A program made the position numbers and the translations under genes. The notes under the pieces were generated by a model, which was given only the letters and a program-made list of their open reading frames with translations, was not told the origin of the DNA and searched no databases. Shown here piece by piece: positions 26,014 through 34,186 of a stretch of DNA of 64,000 bases (positions within the stretch are counted from its first letter, which is position 1; each line of letters starts with the position of its first letter). The stretch is from positions 1,178,001-1,242,000 of the forward strand of contig NZ_CP072014.1 in NCBI RefSeq assembly GCF_017603825.1, read 5' to 3'. This stretch comes from Arthrobacter crystallopoietes. GTDB taxonomy: Bacteria; Actinomycetota; Actinomycetes; Actinomycetales; Micrococcaceae.

Positions 26014-27744
26014 TTACAGCGACCGCTCCAGCAGGCAGGTCAGTTCGCGCACGCCTTCGGGCTGTCCGAGCCGCTCGGTGTCGAGGATCAGCGAGCGGGA
26101 GAAGTACGGGCTCATGTCCAGGCCGAGCCCGACGCCGAAGACGTTGACCGCCCCGGAGTCCTCCAGTTCCCGGACTACGGTGGCGAGGTGCTGCTGCAGG
26201 TAATGCTCGTCGTTGGCCAGGGCGGTGGCGCCGTCGGCCGGGCTGCCGTCGGAGAGGACAATCAGGATCCGGCGCTGTTCGGGCCTGTCGGCCAGCCTGC
26301 GCGCAGCCCACTGGACCGCTTCGCCGTCGATCCCTTCGCGGTACAGCGTGGTCTTCAGCAGTGCCGCGATGCCGGGCCGGGCCTTGCGCCAGTTGGTGTC
26401 CGCATCCTTGAAGAGGAGGTGGTTGACCTCGTTGAGCCGGCCGGGGCGGCGCGGGGAGCGGGCACGCTTCCAGTCGCGCGCGGCCTTGCCTCCGTTCCAC
26501 GCCCCGGTGGTGAAGCCCAGGACCTCGCTGGCCACCCCGATCCGCTCCAGCGCGCGCAGGAACACGTCCACGTAGGCCGCGATGCCCTCGCCGTGCTGCT
26601 TCATGGAGCCGGAGCAGTCGATCAAAAAGGTGACCACGGTGGCGGGCCTGGCCTCGTGCCGTTCGGTCTGGAAGAGCCGGCGTTCGGCGGGGGAGCAAAC
26701 TAGCTGGCTGAGCCGGGAGCCGTCGATCATGCCTTCCTCCTGCCCGCTGTTCCAGCCCGAGGTCACCGGCACGCACAGCAGCGGCTCGAGCCGCCGCGCC
26801 AGCAGGGCCACGTTCACGCCGCTGTCCACGATCCGTTTATCCAGCCGGCGCCGGTAGTCGTGCAGCAGCTCGACCCGCACCAGCGAGTCGGCGCGTTGCA
26901 CGCGGTCATAAGCGGTGGTGAAGGCGCGGTAGGCTCCGCCGTCGTCCGCCAGCGTGGGACTGGTACCCGAGGCCGCGGTCTCTGGCAGCCAGGCATCCTC
27001 TTCTGCATCCACGAGCAGGCTGAACTGCTCGCGGGTCTTGCGCGCGGAGCGTTCGGCGCCGCCGTCGTTATTCGCCTGCGCGGAATCGGCCAGTGATTCA
27101 ACAACGACGGCGATCGCCAGCGCCGGTTCGGCGTAGTCCGCCTGGCGGGTGCGCAGCCGCCGCAGGAGGGCCAGGTCCGAGCCGAGCAGGGCCGAGAGCC
27201 GGCCGCGGGTCTGCTCGATCAGGTCCTCGGTCTCGGCGACCACTGGCTCGCCGGTCACGCGCGACCGGCAGACCTGGGCCACCGTGTAGAGCAGCAGGCC
27301 CAGGGATGTCTCGGTCAGGCCGGAGCGGTGGAACTGAGTGGACCAGGCCTCGTGGCGCACCCGCAGGTTGCGCACCACGCCGGGCTGGCCGGCGAGTGAC
27401 TCCGTCCGGAACTGCTCGAGCAGTTCGAACACCAGCCGGGCGGTCTGCCCGGCAGGCCGCAGCCGGGCATGGAGCGAAGCGTCGGAGTGCAGCAGCCGCA
27501 GCGCCATCCCGTCTGCGGCGCCGCGGGAGGAACCGAAATCTGCCGCATCATCCGGGTAGAGGTGCGGCGCATTCAGCGGGAGCACTGTGCGGCCCCGGTA
27601 GAGGTGGTCGCCGCGGAAATCGAGCGCCGGGTCCGCGGCCAGCGCGCGGATGCTCGCCGCGCACAGCTGCCGGATTTGCTGCTGCCGGCGCCGGGCAGCG
27701 GTATCCGGCGTCACCGTGCGATCTGCCGTCGCCGTGCTATCCAT
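26014..27744 (-). CDS. CobT-like von Willebrand A protein (cobaltochelatase-subunit family)
   Basis: Start placed at ATG 27744; a GTG at 27750 is an alternative, and the longer open frame runs into cobS. About 576 aa. Helical N-terminal region, then a C-terminal vWA domain with an intact MIDAS: TFLIDCSGSMKQHGEGIAAYVDVFLRALER, then DGSPADGATALANDEHYLQQHL. This matches CobT-type partners of MoxR/CobS ATPases. It follows the CobS gene by 14 bp. No CobN-like chelatase subunit is nearby, so a cobalamin role is unlikely. A metal-insertion or enzyme-activation role as CobS partner is inferred. Confidence 0.85.
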   Translation of the reverse strand: MDSTATADRTVTPDTAARRRQQQIRQLCAASIRALAADPALDFRGDHLYRGRTVLPLNAPHLYPDDAADFGSSRGAADGMALRLLHSDASLHARLRPAGQTARLVFELLEQFRTESLAGQPGVVRNLRVRHEAWSTQFHRSGLTETSLGLLLYTVAQVCRSRVTGEPVVAETEDLIEQTRGRLSALLGSDLALLRRLRTRQADYAEPALAIAVVVESLADSAQANNDGGAERSARKTREQFSLLVDAEEDAWLPETAASGTSPTLADDGGAYRAFTTAYDRVQRADSLVRVELLHDYRRRLDKRIVDSGVNVALLARRLEPLLCVPVTSGWNSGQEEGMIDGSRLSQLVCSPAERRLFQTERHEARPATVVTFLIDCSGSMKQHGEGIAAYVDVFLRALERIGVASEVLGFTTGAWNGGKAARDWKRARSPRRPGRLNEVNHLLFKDADTNWRKARPGIAALLKTTLYREGIDGEAVQWAARRLADRPEQRRILIVLSDGSPADGATALANDEHYLQQHLATVVRELEDSGAVNVFGVGLGLDMSPYFSRSLILDTERLGQPEGVRELTCLLERSL

Positions 27745-27758
27745 CGTCACGATGACAC

Positions 27759-28733
27759 TCAGGCGTACGCGGGGGCGCGCTCGAAGGATTCCTCGAGTTC
27801 GGCGTCGAAGCAGCGCTGGAAGTATTCGGCCACCACGGTCCGCTCCGACTCGTCGCATTTGTTGACGAAGGAGAGCCGGAAGGCCAGCGCCGGGTCGCGG
27901 AAGACCGCCACGTTCTCGGCCCAGCTGATCACGGTCCGCGGGGACATCAGCGTGGACACGTCGCCGGCAAGGAAGCCTTGCCGGGTCAGGTTGGCCACCT
28001 CCACCATCGAGGCCACCAGCGCCGTGCCCGGTCCGTCCGCCAGAGATGGAACCCGGGACTGGACAATGGCGATCTCCTCCGCGGCGGGCAGATAGTTCAG
28101 CGAGGCCACGATGTTCCAGCGGTCCATCTGCGCGTGGTTGAGCCGCTGGACCCCGTGGTACATCCCGTTCAGGTTGCCCAGCCCCACGGTGTTGGAGGTG
28201 GCGAAGAGCCGGAAGCCGGGGTGTGGGCGCAGCACGCGGTTCTGGTCCGTCAGTGTGAAGCTGCCGTCGCGCTCGAGCAGTCGCTGGATGACGAACATGA
28301 CGTCCGGCCGCCCGGCGTCGTACTCATCGAAGATCAGGGCCATGGGCTGTTGCAGTGCCCACGGCACCACGCCCTCCTGGAAGCGGGTGACCTGCCGGCC
28401 GTCCTCGATCACCACGGTGTCCTTGCCCACCAGGTCCAGGCGGCTGATGTGCCCGTCCAGGTTCACCCGGATGCACGGCCAGTTCAGCCGCGCGGCCACC
28501 TGCTCAATGTGCGTGGATTTGCCGGTCCCGTGCAGCCCCTGGAGCAGCACACGGCGGTTGTGTGCGAAGCCGGCCAGCAGGGCCAGCGTCACGTCGTGGT
28601 TGAAGCGGTATGCCGGGTCGATCTCCGGCACGTGCTCGTTCGGTTCGGGGAACATCGGTACCATCAGGCCGCTGTCGATGCCGAAGGCGTCTCGGGCCGA
28701 GACCATCAGGCCGGGGCGGAACTCCATGCTCAT
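27759..28733 (-). CDS. CobS-like MoxR-group AAA+ ATPase
   Basis: Start at ATG 28733 with AGGAGG at 28734-28739; the longer open frame upstream is in the IclR gene and is not coding. 324 aa. Walker A VLLQGLHGTGKSTHIEQVAARLN, Walker B MALIFDEYDAGRPDVMFVIQRLLE, sensor-1 FRLFATSNTVGLGN, and a C-terminal lid. The start overlaps the IclR stop by 4 bp (ATGA), implying translational coupling. It works with the CobT-like gene just downstream. Family members power metal chelatases or remodel enzymes; the client here is unknown. Confidence 0.9.
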   Translation of the reverse strand: MSMEFRPGLMVSARDAFGIDSGLMVPMFPEPNEHVPEIDPAYRFNHDVTLALLAGFAHNRRVLLQGLHGTGKSTHIEQVAARLNWPCIRVNLDGHISRLDLVGKDTVVIEDGRQVTRFQEGVVPWALQQPMALIFDEYDAGRPDVMFVIQRLLERDGSFTLTDQNRVLRPHPGFRLFATSNTVGLGNLNGMYHGVQRLNHAQMDRWNIVASLNYLPAAEEIAIVQSRVPSLADGPGTALVASMVEVANLTRQGFLAGDVSTLMSPRTVISWAENVAVFRDPALAFRLSFVNKCDESERTVVAEYFQRCFDAELEESFERAPAYA

Positions 28734-29569
28734 CCTCCTGCCAGTGAGAGGGCGAGTGAGGGCCCATCGGACATCTGCTGTTCTTCGATCCGGCCTAGGG
28801 TTTCCGCCGCGGCGCGCAACGAGGGCAGCAGGCGGACCAGGTCCTCCGAGGACATCCGGACAATGGGCGCCTGCACGGCCACGCACATGTTGGAACGCGT
28901 GGTCGCGTTCGGGACGAGGACGGCGATGCACACCAGACCGTCGAGGAATTCCTCGCGGTCCAGCGCGTAGCCGTCCAGCCGGATCTGCCGCAGTTCTTCC
29001 TCCAGGAGCGCCGGATTGGTCTGCGTGTGCCGGGTGAAGACCTTCAGCGGCTGCATCGCAATCACGCGCTCGCGTTGGGCGGGGCCGAACTGGGACAGGA
29101 TCATCTTGCCGCTGGCCGAGCAGTGCACCGGCACGCGGGAGCCCGGGCCCAAGTGGATGCGCAGCGGCTCGGTGGTTTCTACCCGGTCCAGGTAGATCAC
29201 TTCGTTGCCGGAGAGCGCGGTGATGTTGCAGCTTTCGCCGATCTCGTCCACCAGGCTCTTCAGCACCGCGTGCCGGGAGCCATGCCGGGTGTCGTTGAGC
29301 AGCACGTCCTCGGCCATCCGGCGCATCCGGGCGCCGGTGCCGTAGTGCTTGCCGTCGCTCTGGCGCATCAGCAGGTCCGCGCCTTCCAGCTGCTGCAGCA
29401 TCCGGTGCAGGGTGGGTTTCGGGATCCCGGTCTGGTCCACCAGGGACTGCAAGGTGAAGAGCTGGTCGCGCGTGGTGATGAACTCCAGCAGGGCGAACAG
29501 CCGCAGTGCCGGCGTCTCGCCCTGGACGCTGCCTACCGGACCGAGGTCCGGCTCCGTCAAGCCTTCCAT
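28730..29569 (-). CDS. IclR-family transcriptional regulator of the xsc locus
   Basis: 279 aa, ATG behind AAGGAGG. HTH at residues about 20-85: ALRLFALLEFITTRDQLFTLQSLVDQTGIPKPTLHRMLQQLEGADLLM. IclR effector domain: ESCNITALSGNEVIYLDRVET, IHLGPGSRVPVHCSASGKMILSQFG, LDGYALDREEFLDGLVCIAVLVPN, MCVAVQAPIVRM. First gene of the IclR-cobS-cobT unit and divergent from xsc across 194 bp. Regulation of xsc and of its own operon is likely. Effector unknown, possibly sulfoacetaldehyde or acetyl phosphate. Confidence 0.9.
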   Translation of the reverse strand: MEGLTEPDLGPVGSVQGETPALRLFALLEFITTRDQLFTLQSLVDQTGIPKPTLHRMLQQLEGADLLMRQSDGKHYGTGARMRRMAEDVLLNDTRHGSRHAVLKSLVDEIGESCNITALSGNEVIYLDRVETTEPLRIHLGPGSRVPVHCSASGKMILSQFGPAQRERVIAMQPLKVFTRHTQTNPALLEEELRQIRLDGYALDREEFLDGLVCIAVLVPNATTRSNMCVAVQAPIVRMSSEDLVRLLPSLRAAAETLGRIEEQQMSDGPSLALSLAGG

Positions 29570-29632
29570 GGTGCCTCCTTGCCGAGAAAATGTTCCGCTG
29601 TTTCAAAAAATAGTACCATCGGGAAGAAAAAA

Positions 29633-29677
29633 CGGAATATGTGTTGACCAATGTGATCCAGACCGCATATGTTGTTG
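29633..29677. promoter_or_regulatory. direct repeats in the IclR-xsc intergenic region
   Basis: CGGAATATGTGTTG (29633-29646) recurs as CCGCATATGTTGTTG (29663-29677), spaced about 30 bp start to start, i.e. three helical turns. They lie centrally between the divergent starts. The position and spacing fit an IclR-type or activator binding region. Confidence 0.45.
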
Positions 29678-29763
29678 CCAGTCCCGTTTTCGGGAGCAAT
29701 CCGAATCATTTTTTGGAACTTCTTATCGCCCAGCGCGGCGGCACGATTCAAAGGAGAGTTGTT

Positions 29764-31572
29764 ATGAGCGAGCAGAACACGGGCCGGGAGGTCGTCCAGG
29801 GCGTCCAGAAGATGACCCCGTCGGAGGCCTTCGTCGAGACCATGGTCGCCAACGATGTCACGGACATTTTCGGGATCATGGGCTCGGCCTTCATGGACGC
29901 CATGGACATCTTCGCCCCCGCCGGCATCCGGCTGGTTCCCGTGGTCCACGAGCAGGGCGCCGCCCACATGGCGGACGGTTACGCCCGGGCCAGCGGCCGC
30001 CACGGCGTGGTCATCGGCCAGAACGGTCCCGGCATCAGCAACTGCGTGACCGGCATCGCCGCCGCCTACTGGGCGCACAGCCCGGTGGTCATCGTGACCC
30101 CGGAGGCCGGTACCAACGGCATCGGCCTGGGCGGCTTCCAGGAAGCCAACCAGCTGCCCATGTTCCAGGAGTTCACCAAGTACCAGGGCCACGTGGTCAA
30201 CCCCGCCCGCATGGCCGAATTCACCGCCCGCTGCTTCGACCGTGCCATGAGCGAGAACGGCCCCACCCAGCTGAACATCCCGCGCGACTACTTCTACGGC
30301 GAGATCACTACCGAAATCCCCAAGCCCCGCAGGGTGGACCGCGGCGCCGGCGGCAAGGAAAGCCTGGTGGCGGCGGCGGAGCTGATCGCCACGGCGAAGG
30401 CCCCGGTCATTGTCTCCGGCGGCGGCGTGGTCATGGCCGACGGGGTGGAGGAGTGCAAGGCGCTCGCCGAACGCCTCGGCGCCCCGGTGGTCAACAGCTA
30501 CCAGCACAACGATTCCTTCCCCGCCAGCCACCCGCTGTGGTGCGGCCCGCTGGGCTACCAGGGATCAAAGGCGGGCATGAAGCTCATCTCCGAGGCCGAC
30601 GTCGTTATTGCCCTCGGCACCCGGCTGGGCCCGTTCGGCACGCTGCCCCAGTACGGCCAGGCCTACTGGCCCGAGAACGCCAAGATCATCCAGGTGGACG
30701 CGGACCACACCATGCTCGGCCTGGTCAAGAAGATCGACGTCGGCATCTGCGGCGATGCGAAGGCCGTCGCCACCGAACTCACCCAGCTCCTCGCCGACCG
30801 CACGCTGACCAGCGACGCTACCAAGGCTGAGCGCGCCGCGCGGATCAAGGCGGAGAAGGAGGCGTGGGAGCAGGAACTCAGCGCCTGGACCCACGAGCAG
30901 GACGAGTACAGCCTGGACGTCATCGAGGAGGCCAAGCACGAGGAGGGCAACTGGCTGCACCCGCGCCAGGTCCTGCGCGAGCTGGAGCTGGCCATGCCCC
31001 AGGACGTCATGATCTCCACCGACATCGGCAATATCAACTCGGTGGCGCACAGCTACCTGCGCTTCGAGAAGCCGCGCAGCTTCTTCGCCCCGATGAGCTT
31101 CGGCAACTGCGGCTACGCGCTGCCCACCATCATCGGCGCCAAGGCCGCCGCCCCCGAGCGCCCCGCCGTGGCCTACGCCGGCGACGGCGCCTGGGCCATG
31201 AGCATGGGTGAAGTCCTCACCGCCGTCCGGCACAACATCCCGGTCACCGCGGTCGTCTTCCGCAACCGGCAGTGGGGCGCGGAGAAGAAGAACCAGGTGG
31301 AGTTCTACAACCGCCGCTTCGTCGCCGGCGAGCTGGATAACGACGGCGAAAGCTTCGCCGAGATGGCCCGCTCCATGGGGGCCGAGGGCATTGTGGTGGA
31401 CCAGCTGGAGAACGTTGGCGCCGCGCTGAAGGACGCCCTGAACGCCCAAATGAACGACGGCGTCACCACGGTCATCGAGGTCATGTGCACCCGCGAACTC
31501 GGCGACCCGTTCCGCCGCGACGCGCTGAAGAAGCCGGTCCGGATGCTCGAGAAGTACAAGGACTATGTCTAA
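29764..31572 (+). CDS. xsc: sulfoacetaldehyde acetyltransferase
   Basis: Start ATG 29764 behind AAGGAG. 602 aa, a ThDP-dependent enzyme with three domains. N-terminal PYR: MTPSEAFVETMVANDVTDIFGIMGSAFMDAMDIFAPAGIRLVPVVHEQGAAHMADGYARASGRHGVVIGQNGPGISN. Central domain around GPLGYQGSKAGMKLISEADVVIALGTRLGPFGTLPQYG. C-terminal PP domain with AYAGDGAWAMSMGEVLTAVRHNIPVTAVVFRNRQWGAEKKNQ, the GDG-x(~25)-NRQ ThDP motif. IMGSAFMDAMD and the RNRQWGAEKKNQVEFYNRRFVG-like block are typical of Xsc rather than glyoxylate carboligase. It cleaves sulfoacetaldehyde plus phosphate to acetyl phosphate and sulfite, linking tpa to pta. Confidence 0.95.
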   Translation: MSEQNTGREVVQGVQKMTPSEAFVETMVANDVTDIFGIMGSAFMDAMDIFAPAGIRLVPVVHEQGAAHMADGYARASGRHGVVIGQNGPGISNCVTGIAAAYWAHSPVVIVTPEAGTNGIGLGGFQEANQLPMFQEFTKYQGHVVNPARMAEFTARCFDRAMSENGPTQLNIPRDYFYGEITTEIPKPRRVDRGAGGKESLVAAAELIATAKAPVIVSGGGVVMADGVEECKALAERLGAPVVNSYQHNDSFPASHPLWCGPLGYQGSKAGMKLISEADVVIALGTRLGPFGTLPQYGQAYWPENAKIIQVDADHTMLGLVKKIDVGICGDAKAVATELTQLLADRTLTSDATKAERAARIKAEKEAWEQELSAWTHEQDEYSLDVIEEAKHEEGNWLHPRQVLRELELAMPQDVMISTDIGNINSVAHSYLRFEKPRSFFAPMSFGNCGYALPTIIGAKAAAPERPAVAYAGDGAWAMSMGEVLTAVRHNIPVTAVVFRNRQWGAEKKNQVEFYNRRFVAGELDNDGESFAEMARSMGAEGIVVDQLENVGAALKDALNAQMNDGVTTVIEVMCTRELGDPFRRDALKKPVRMLEKYKDYV

Positions 31573-31629
31573 ACCCCAGCGCGCCTGAACCCCGGCGCGC
31601 AGCTCGAAGCAGCTCCACGTAGCAGGACA

Positions 31630-31666
31630 GGCAGGCCGGTGCCCCATGGGGTGGCACCGGCCTGCC
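31630..31666 (+). other. 14-bp intercistronic hairpin after xsc
   Basis: Arms 31630-31643 and 31653-31666 are exact complements (core GCAGGCCGGTGCC / GGCACCGGCCTGC) with a 9-nt loop. No T-tract follows. It lies between xsc and the FAD oxidoreductase gene 51 bp further on, so it may terminate, attenuate or protect the xsc message. Confidence 0.65.
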
Positions 31667-31717
31667 GCACCCACAACACAGGATTGGCACCAACTGAAGC
31701 ACTGATCGGAGAACACA

Positions 31718-33109
31718 ATGGGCAACTCGAAGGCGCCTGAGCAAGTAGTGGTGGTAGGCGCGGGCATGGTGGGACTCTCCACCGCCTGGTACCTGCAGGA
31801 ACGCGGCGTGCACGTCACCGTCGTCGACAAACAAGGCGTCGCCGCCGGATCCTCCTGGGGCAACGCCGGCTGGCTGACCCCCGCGTTGACCCTGCCCCTG
31901 AGCGAACCGGCGGTCCTGCGCTACGGCCTCAAGGCCATGCTCGATCCGTCCTCCCCGCTCTACATCCCGCTGTCCGCCAACCCGCAGCTGCTGCGTTTCC
32001 TGGTCGGCTTCGCCCGACACTGCACGCCCGGTAAATGGCGTGAGGCGATGGAGGTCTTCACCGAGGTCAACCGCACCGGTATGGACGCCTACGATGAACT
32101 CGCCGAAGGCGGCAACCTCCTCAACACTTCACATCAAACAACGACGACGGCGGCCGGCACCGTCGGGAGCAGCGCAGCCTCCGGCACCACCACAACCGCG
32201 CCCCGCGCCGGCACCACCACTATGACCGCCGCGGCCACTACCGACGGCGCGGTCCGGGAGCCTACCAGGGTCGCTGATCCCTTCCTCGCGGGCTTCGTCT
32301 CGCACAAGCACCGCGACGCCCTGGTGCACGAGTTCGACGCCGTACGCCGCGCCGGCGGCACGGTGGACTACAACCTGGTGGACGGCGACGAGCTCCGTGC
32401 ACTGGAGCCGACGCTTGGCTCCGGCGTGCGCGCGGGCGTGCAGATCCGCGACCAGCGCTTCATCAACCCGCCTCAGTTCATGGAGTCCCTCGCCGAGTCG
32501 GTCAAGGCCCGCGGCGGCGAAATCGTCAGTGGCTTCGACGTCGTGGACATCCGGGACGACGGAACCGGAGTGCGTGTGATCGCCGCGGACAGCCGCCTGC
32601 TTCAAGCCGACAACGTGGTCATCGCCAGCGGAGCCTGGATGGGCAAGCTTGCCCGCCGCTTCGGCGTCAAGCGTGTGGTGCAGGCCGGCCGCGGCTACAG
32701 CTTCACCGTGGTCCCCGAAGTCATGCCCACCCACCCCATCTACTTCCCGACCCAGCGCGTGGCCTGCACCCCATTGGGGGACCGCTTCCGTGTGGCCGGC
32801 ATGATGGAATTCCGCGACGCGGACGCACCGCTGGACCCGCGCCGGATCAAGGCCATCATCGACGCCGCCACCCCGATGTTCAAGGGCATCGACTGGCAGG
32901 ACCGCAAGGAGGAATGGGTTGGCTCCCGCCCCTGCACCACGGATGGACTGCCTCTCATCGGCGCCACCAAGTCTAGCCGCGTCCATGTGGCCGGCGGCCA
33001 CGGCATGTGGGGCGTCGCCCTCGGCCCGCTAACCGGCAAGATGCTCGCCGCCTCCATCGCAGGCGACACCACTCCCGCCATCATGCGCCGCTTCGACCCG
33101 CTCCGCTGA
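31718..33109 (+). CDS. DadA-like FAD-dependent amino-acid oxidoreductase with a Thr/Ala-rich insert
   Basis: 463 aa. FAD Rossmann start QVVVVGAGMVGLSTAWYLQERGVHVTVVDK; then GSSWGNAGWLTPAL; a FAD-binding second half VVIASGAWMGKLARRFGVKRVVQAGRGYSF; C-terminal RPCTTDGLPLIGATKSSRVHVAGGHGMWGVALGPLTGKMLA. This is the DadA/glycine-oxidase group (D-amino acid to keto acid plus ammonia). Residues about 133-184 are a low-complexity Thr/Ala/Gly insert between AYDELAEGG and DPFLAGFVSHKHRDALVHEF, where relatives run straight on. Linkage to xsc and a RidA gene, and an alanine racemase in the tpa cluster, suggests D-alanine oxidation. A near-identical 438-bp part of the gene recurs at 41980. Confidence 0.85.
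   Translation: MGNSKAPEQVVVVGAGMVGLSTAWYLQERGVHVTVVDKQGVAAGSSWGNAGWLTPALTLPLSEPAVLRYGLKAMLDPSSPLYIPLSANPQLLRFLVGFARHCTPGKWREAMEVFTEVNRTGMDAYDELAEGGNLLNTSHQTTTTAAGTVGSSAASGTTTTAPRAGTTTMTAAATTDGAVREPTRVADPFLAGFVSHKHRDALVHEFDAVRRAGGTVDYNLVDGDELRALEPTLGSGVRAGVQIRDQRFINPPQFMESLAESVKARGGEIVSGFDVVDIRDDGTGVRVIAADSRLLQADNVVIASGAWMGKLARRFGVKRVVQAGRGYSFTVVPEVMPTHPIYFPTQRVACTPLGDRFRVAGMMEFRDADAPLDPRRIKAIIDAATPMFKGIDWQDRKEEWVGSRPCTTDGLPLIGATKSSRVHVAGGHGMWGVALGPLTGKMLAASIAGDTTPAIMRRFDPLR
31835..32272 (+). repeat. parent copy of a 438-bp dispersed duplication
   Basis: This part of the FAD oxidoreductase gene is repeated without indels at 41980-42417 (constant offset of 10,145). It covers residues about 40-184, including the whole low-complexity insert. 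A second homologous block, 33241-33718 (ridA and its flank), also recurs at 42417-42836 in degraded form. Confidence 0.9.
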
Positions 33110-33130
33110 CCAACCCTGTACTGCCGATGC

Positions 33131-33172
33131 CGCTGGCGACTGGGCGCCCATTCCCGGGCCCAGTCGCCAGCG
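33131..33172 (+). other. 15-bp hairpin between the FAD oxidoreductase and ridA
   Basis: Arms 33131-33145 and 33158-33172 (CGCTGGCGACTGGGC / GCCCAGTCGCCAGCG) are perfect complements with a 12-nt loop and no following T-run. The ridA ribosome site lies 19 bp after it. Confidence 0.65.
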
Positions 33173-33204
33173 TCGCCCTATGCCAATTTCCAGGAGGCAA
33201 GAGA

Positions 33205-33597
33205 ATGAACGTCCAAGATACCGACCTCATCCATGTCCTGCCGGCGGGCCCCGCTGCCACGGGCGCCCTCGCCTCGCGTGCGGTGGTTGCCGGCGGCCTG
33301 GTGTACGCCACCGTCATTTCCCGCCGGGAGGACGGCAGCATCGAGACTGGCGACATCAGTGACCAGACAGAGCAAGTCTTCGCCAACCTGGAGGCTGTCC
33401 TCAGTCAGGCCGGATCCTCAATGGATCGGCTGGTCCATCTCACGATCTACTTGACCGACATGGCGGATCGCGTGGCTTTCAATCACGTCTATGAACGCAT
33501 TGTTCCGCGGCCCTTTCCCTCACGATGCGCCATCGAGGTGTCTGCCCTCGCAGTCGAAGGGATGAAGGTAGAAGTGACAGCCGTCGGTGCTGTATGA
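33205..33597 (+). CDS. RidA/YjgF-family enamine/imine deaminase
   Basis: Start ATG 33205 behind CAGGAGG. 130 aa, the standard size for a homotrimeric Rid protein. Blocks: VVAGGLVYATVISRREDGSIETGDISDQTEQVFANLEAVLSQAGSSMDRLVHLTIYLTDM, and near the C-terminus PFPSRCAIEVSALAVEGMKVEVTAVGAV, in which the Arg of SRCAIEV corresponds to the catalytic Arg of RidA. These proteins hydrolyse reactive imines such as iminopropionate released by amino-acid oxidases or PLP lyases. Position right after a DadA-like oxidase fits removal of its imine product. Confidence 0.88.
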   Translation: MNVQDTDLIHVLPAGPAATGALASRAVVAGGLVYATVISRREDGSIETGDISDQTEQVFANLEAVLSQAGSSMDRLVHLTIYLTDMADRVAFNHVYERIVPRPFPSRCAIEVSALAVEGMKVEVTAVGAV

Positions 33598-34186
33598 GTC
33601 ATCACGCACCGACGTTCCCTGGAACCGGAGCCAGGACCTTGTCGCCGCCGCACACTAACTAGGCATCGGCTGCCACTTCCAGAAGGTCTACCTCTCCGCA
33701 ATCACCCATGAAGCGTCCACGAACGACGAGGTGGGACCATGAGGGCGCCATTGAAGGCCGTCCCGTGCGCCGGTTCTAGACGGATCCTGGGTCTCGCCGG
33801 CTCCTGAGGCGGTGTTGCCGTTGAGGCGGCGGCCGGTGGCGAGCGTCTAGCGTGCCTACGTTTTCCGATCCTCCGCAGGCAGCCCGTCCGGCCAGCAGCA
33901 GGACGGCGGCGGCAGCCAAGACGCGAGGGAGTCCGGCCAGTTACTAATGACCAGGAGATGTGTTGGGGGCTGCTGGCTTCCCCTGAGGCCCGATGCCCGG
34001 CAGATGCGGGGACGACCGTTGTTCGTGATGGTCCCGGTGCACTGGCAAGGACGGGCGCGCTGATATATCTCATCCAAAATGAGCATTGCTCTTGTAGTTG
34101 ATCGATAAATCTATACATTAATGTCAGCAGCGCCAGTTTTGTCCGTTTGCTGCATGACAATGTCTCTTTGCAATTGAGGGGTAAGC
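33598..34186. other. 589-bp intergenic region, no supported gene
   Basis: The first 120 bp are shared with 42717-42836, so they belong to the duplicated segment. The rest has no ORF with coding character. A minus-strand stretch near 33860-33940 reads like a lipoprotein signal (VLAAAAVLLLAGRAACGGSE) but lacks a start. The last 110 bp turn AT-rich and probably hold the promoter of the Excalibur-sortase unit. Confidence 0.5.

Noticed and set aside
27759-29699. A continuous 646-codon minus-strand reading frame covering both the AAA+ gene and the IclR region
   Set aside because: The first 320 codons are Arg/Pro/Ala-rich shadow of the IclR gene; the real CobS start with AGGAGG is at 28733.
33850-33945. 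Minus-strand lipoprotein-like signal (LAAAAVLLLAGRAACGG)
   Set aside because: No start codon or ribosome site, stops soon after, and no downstream domain.
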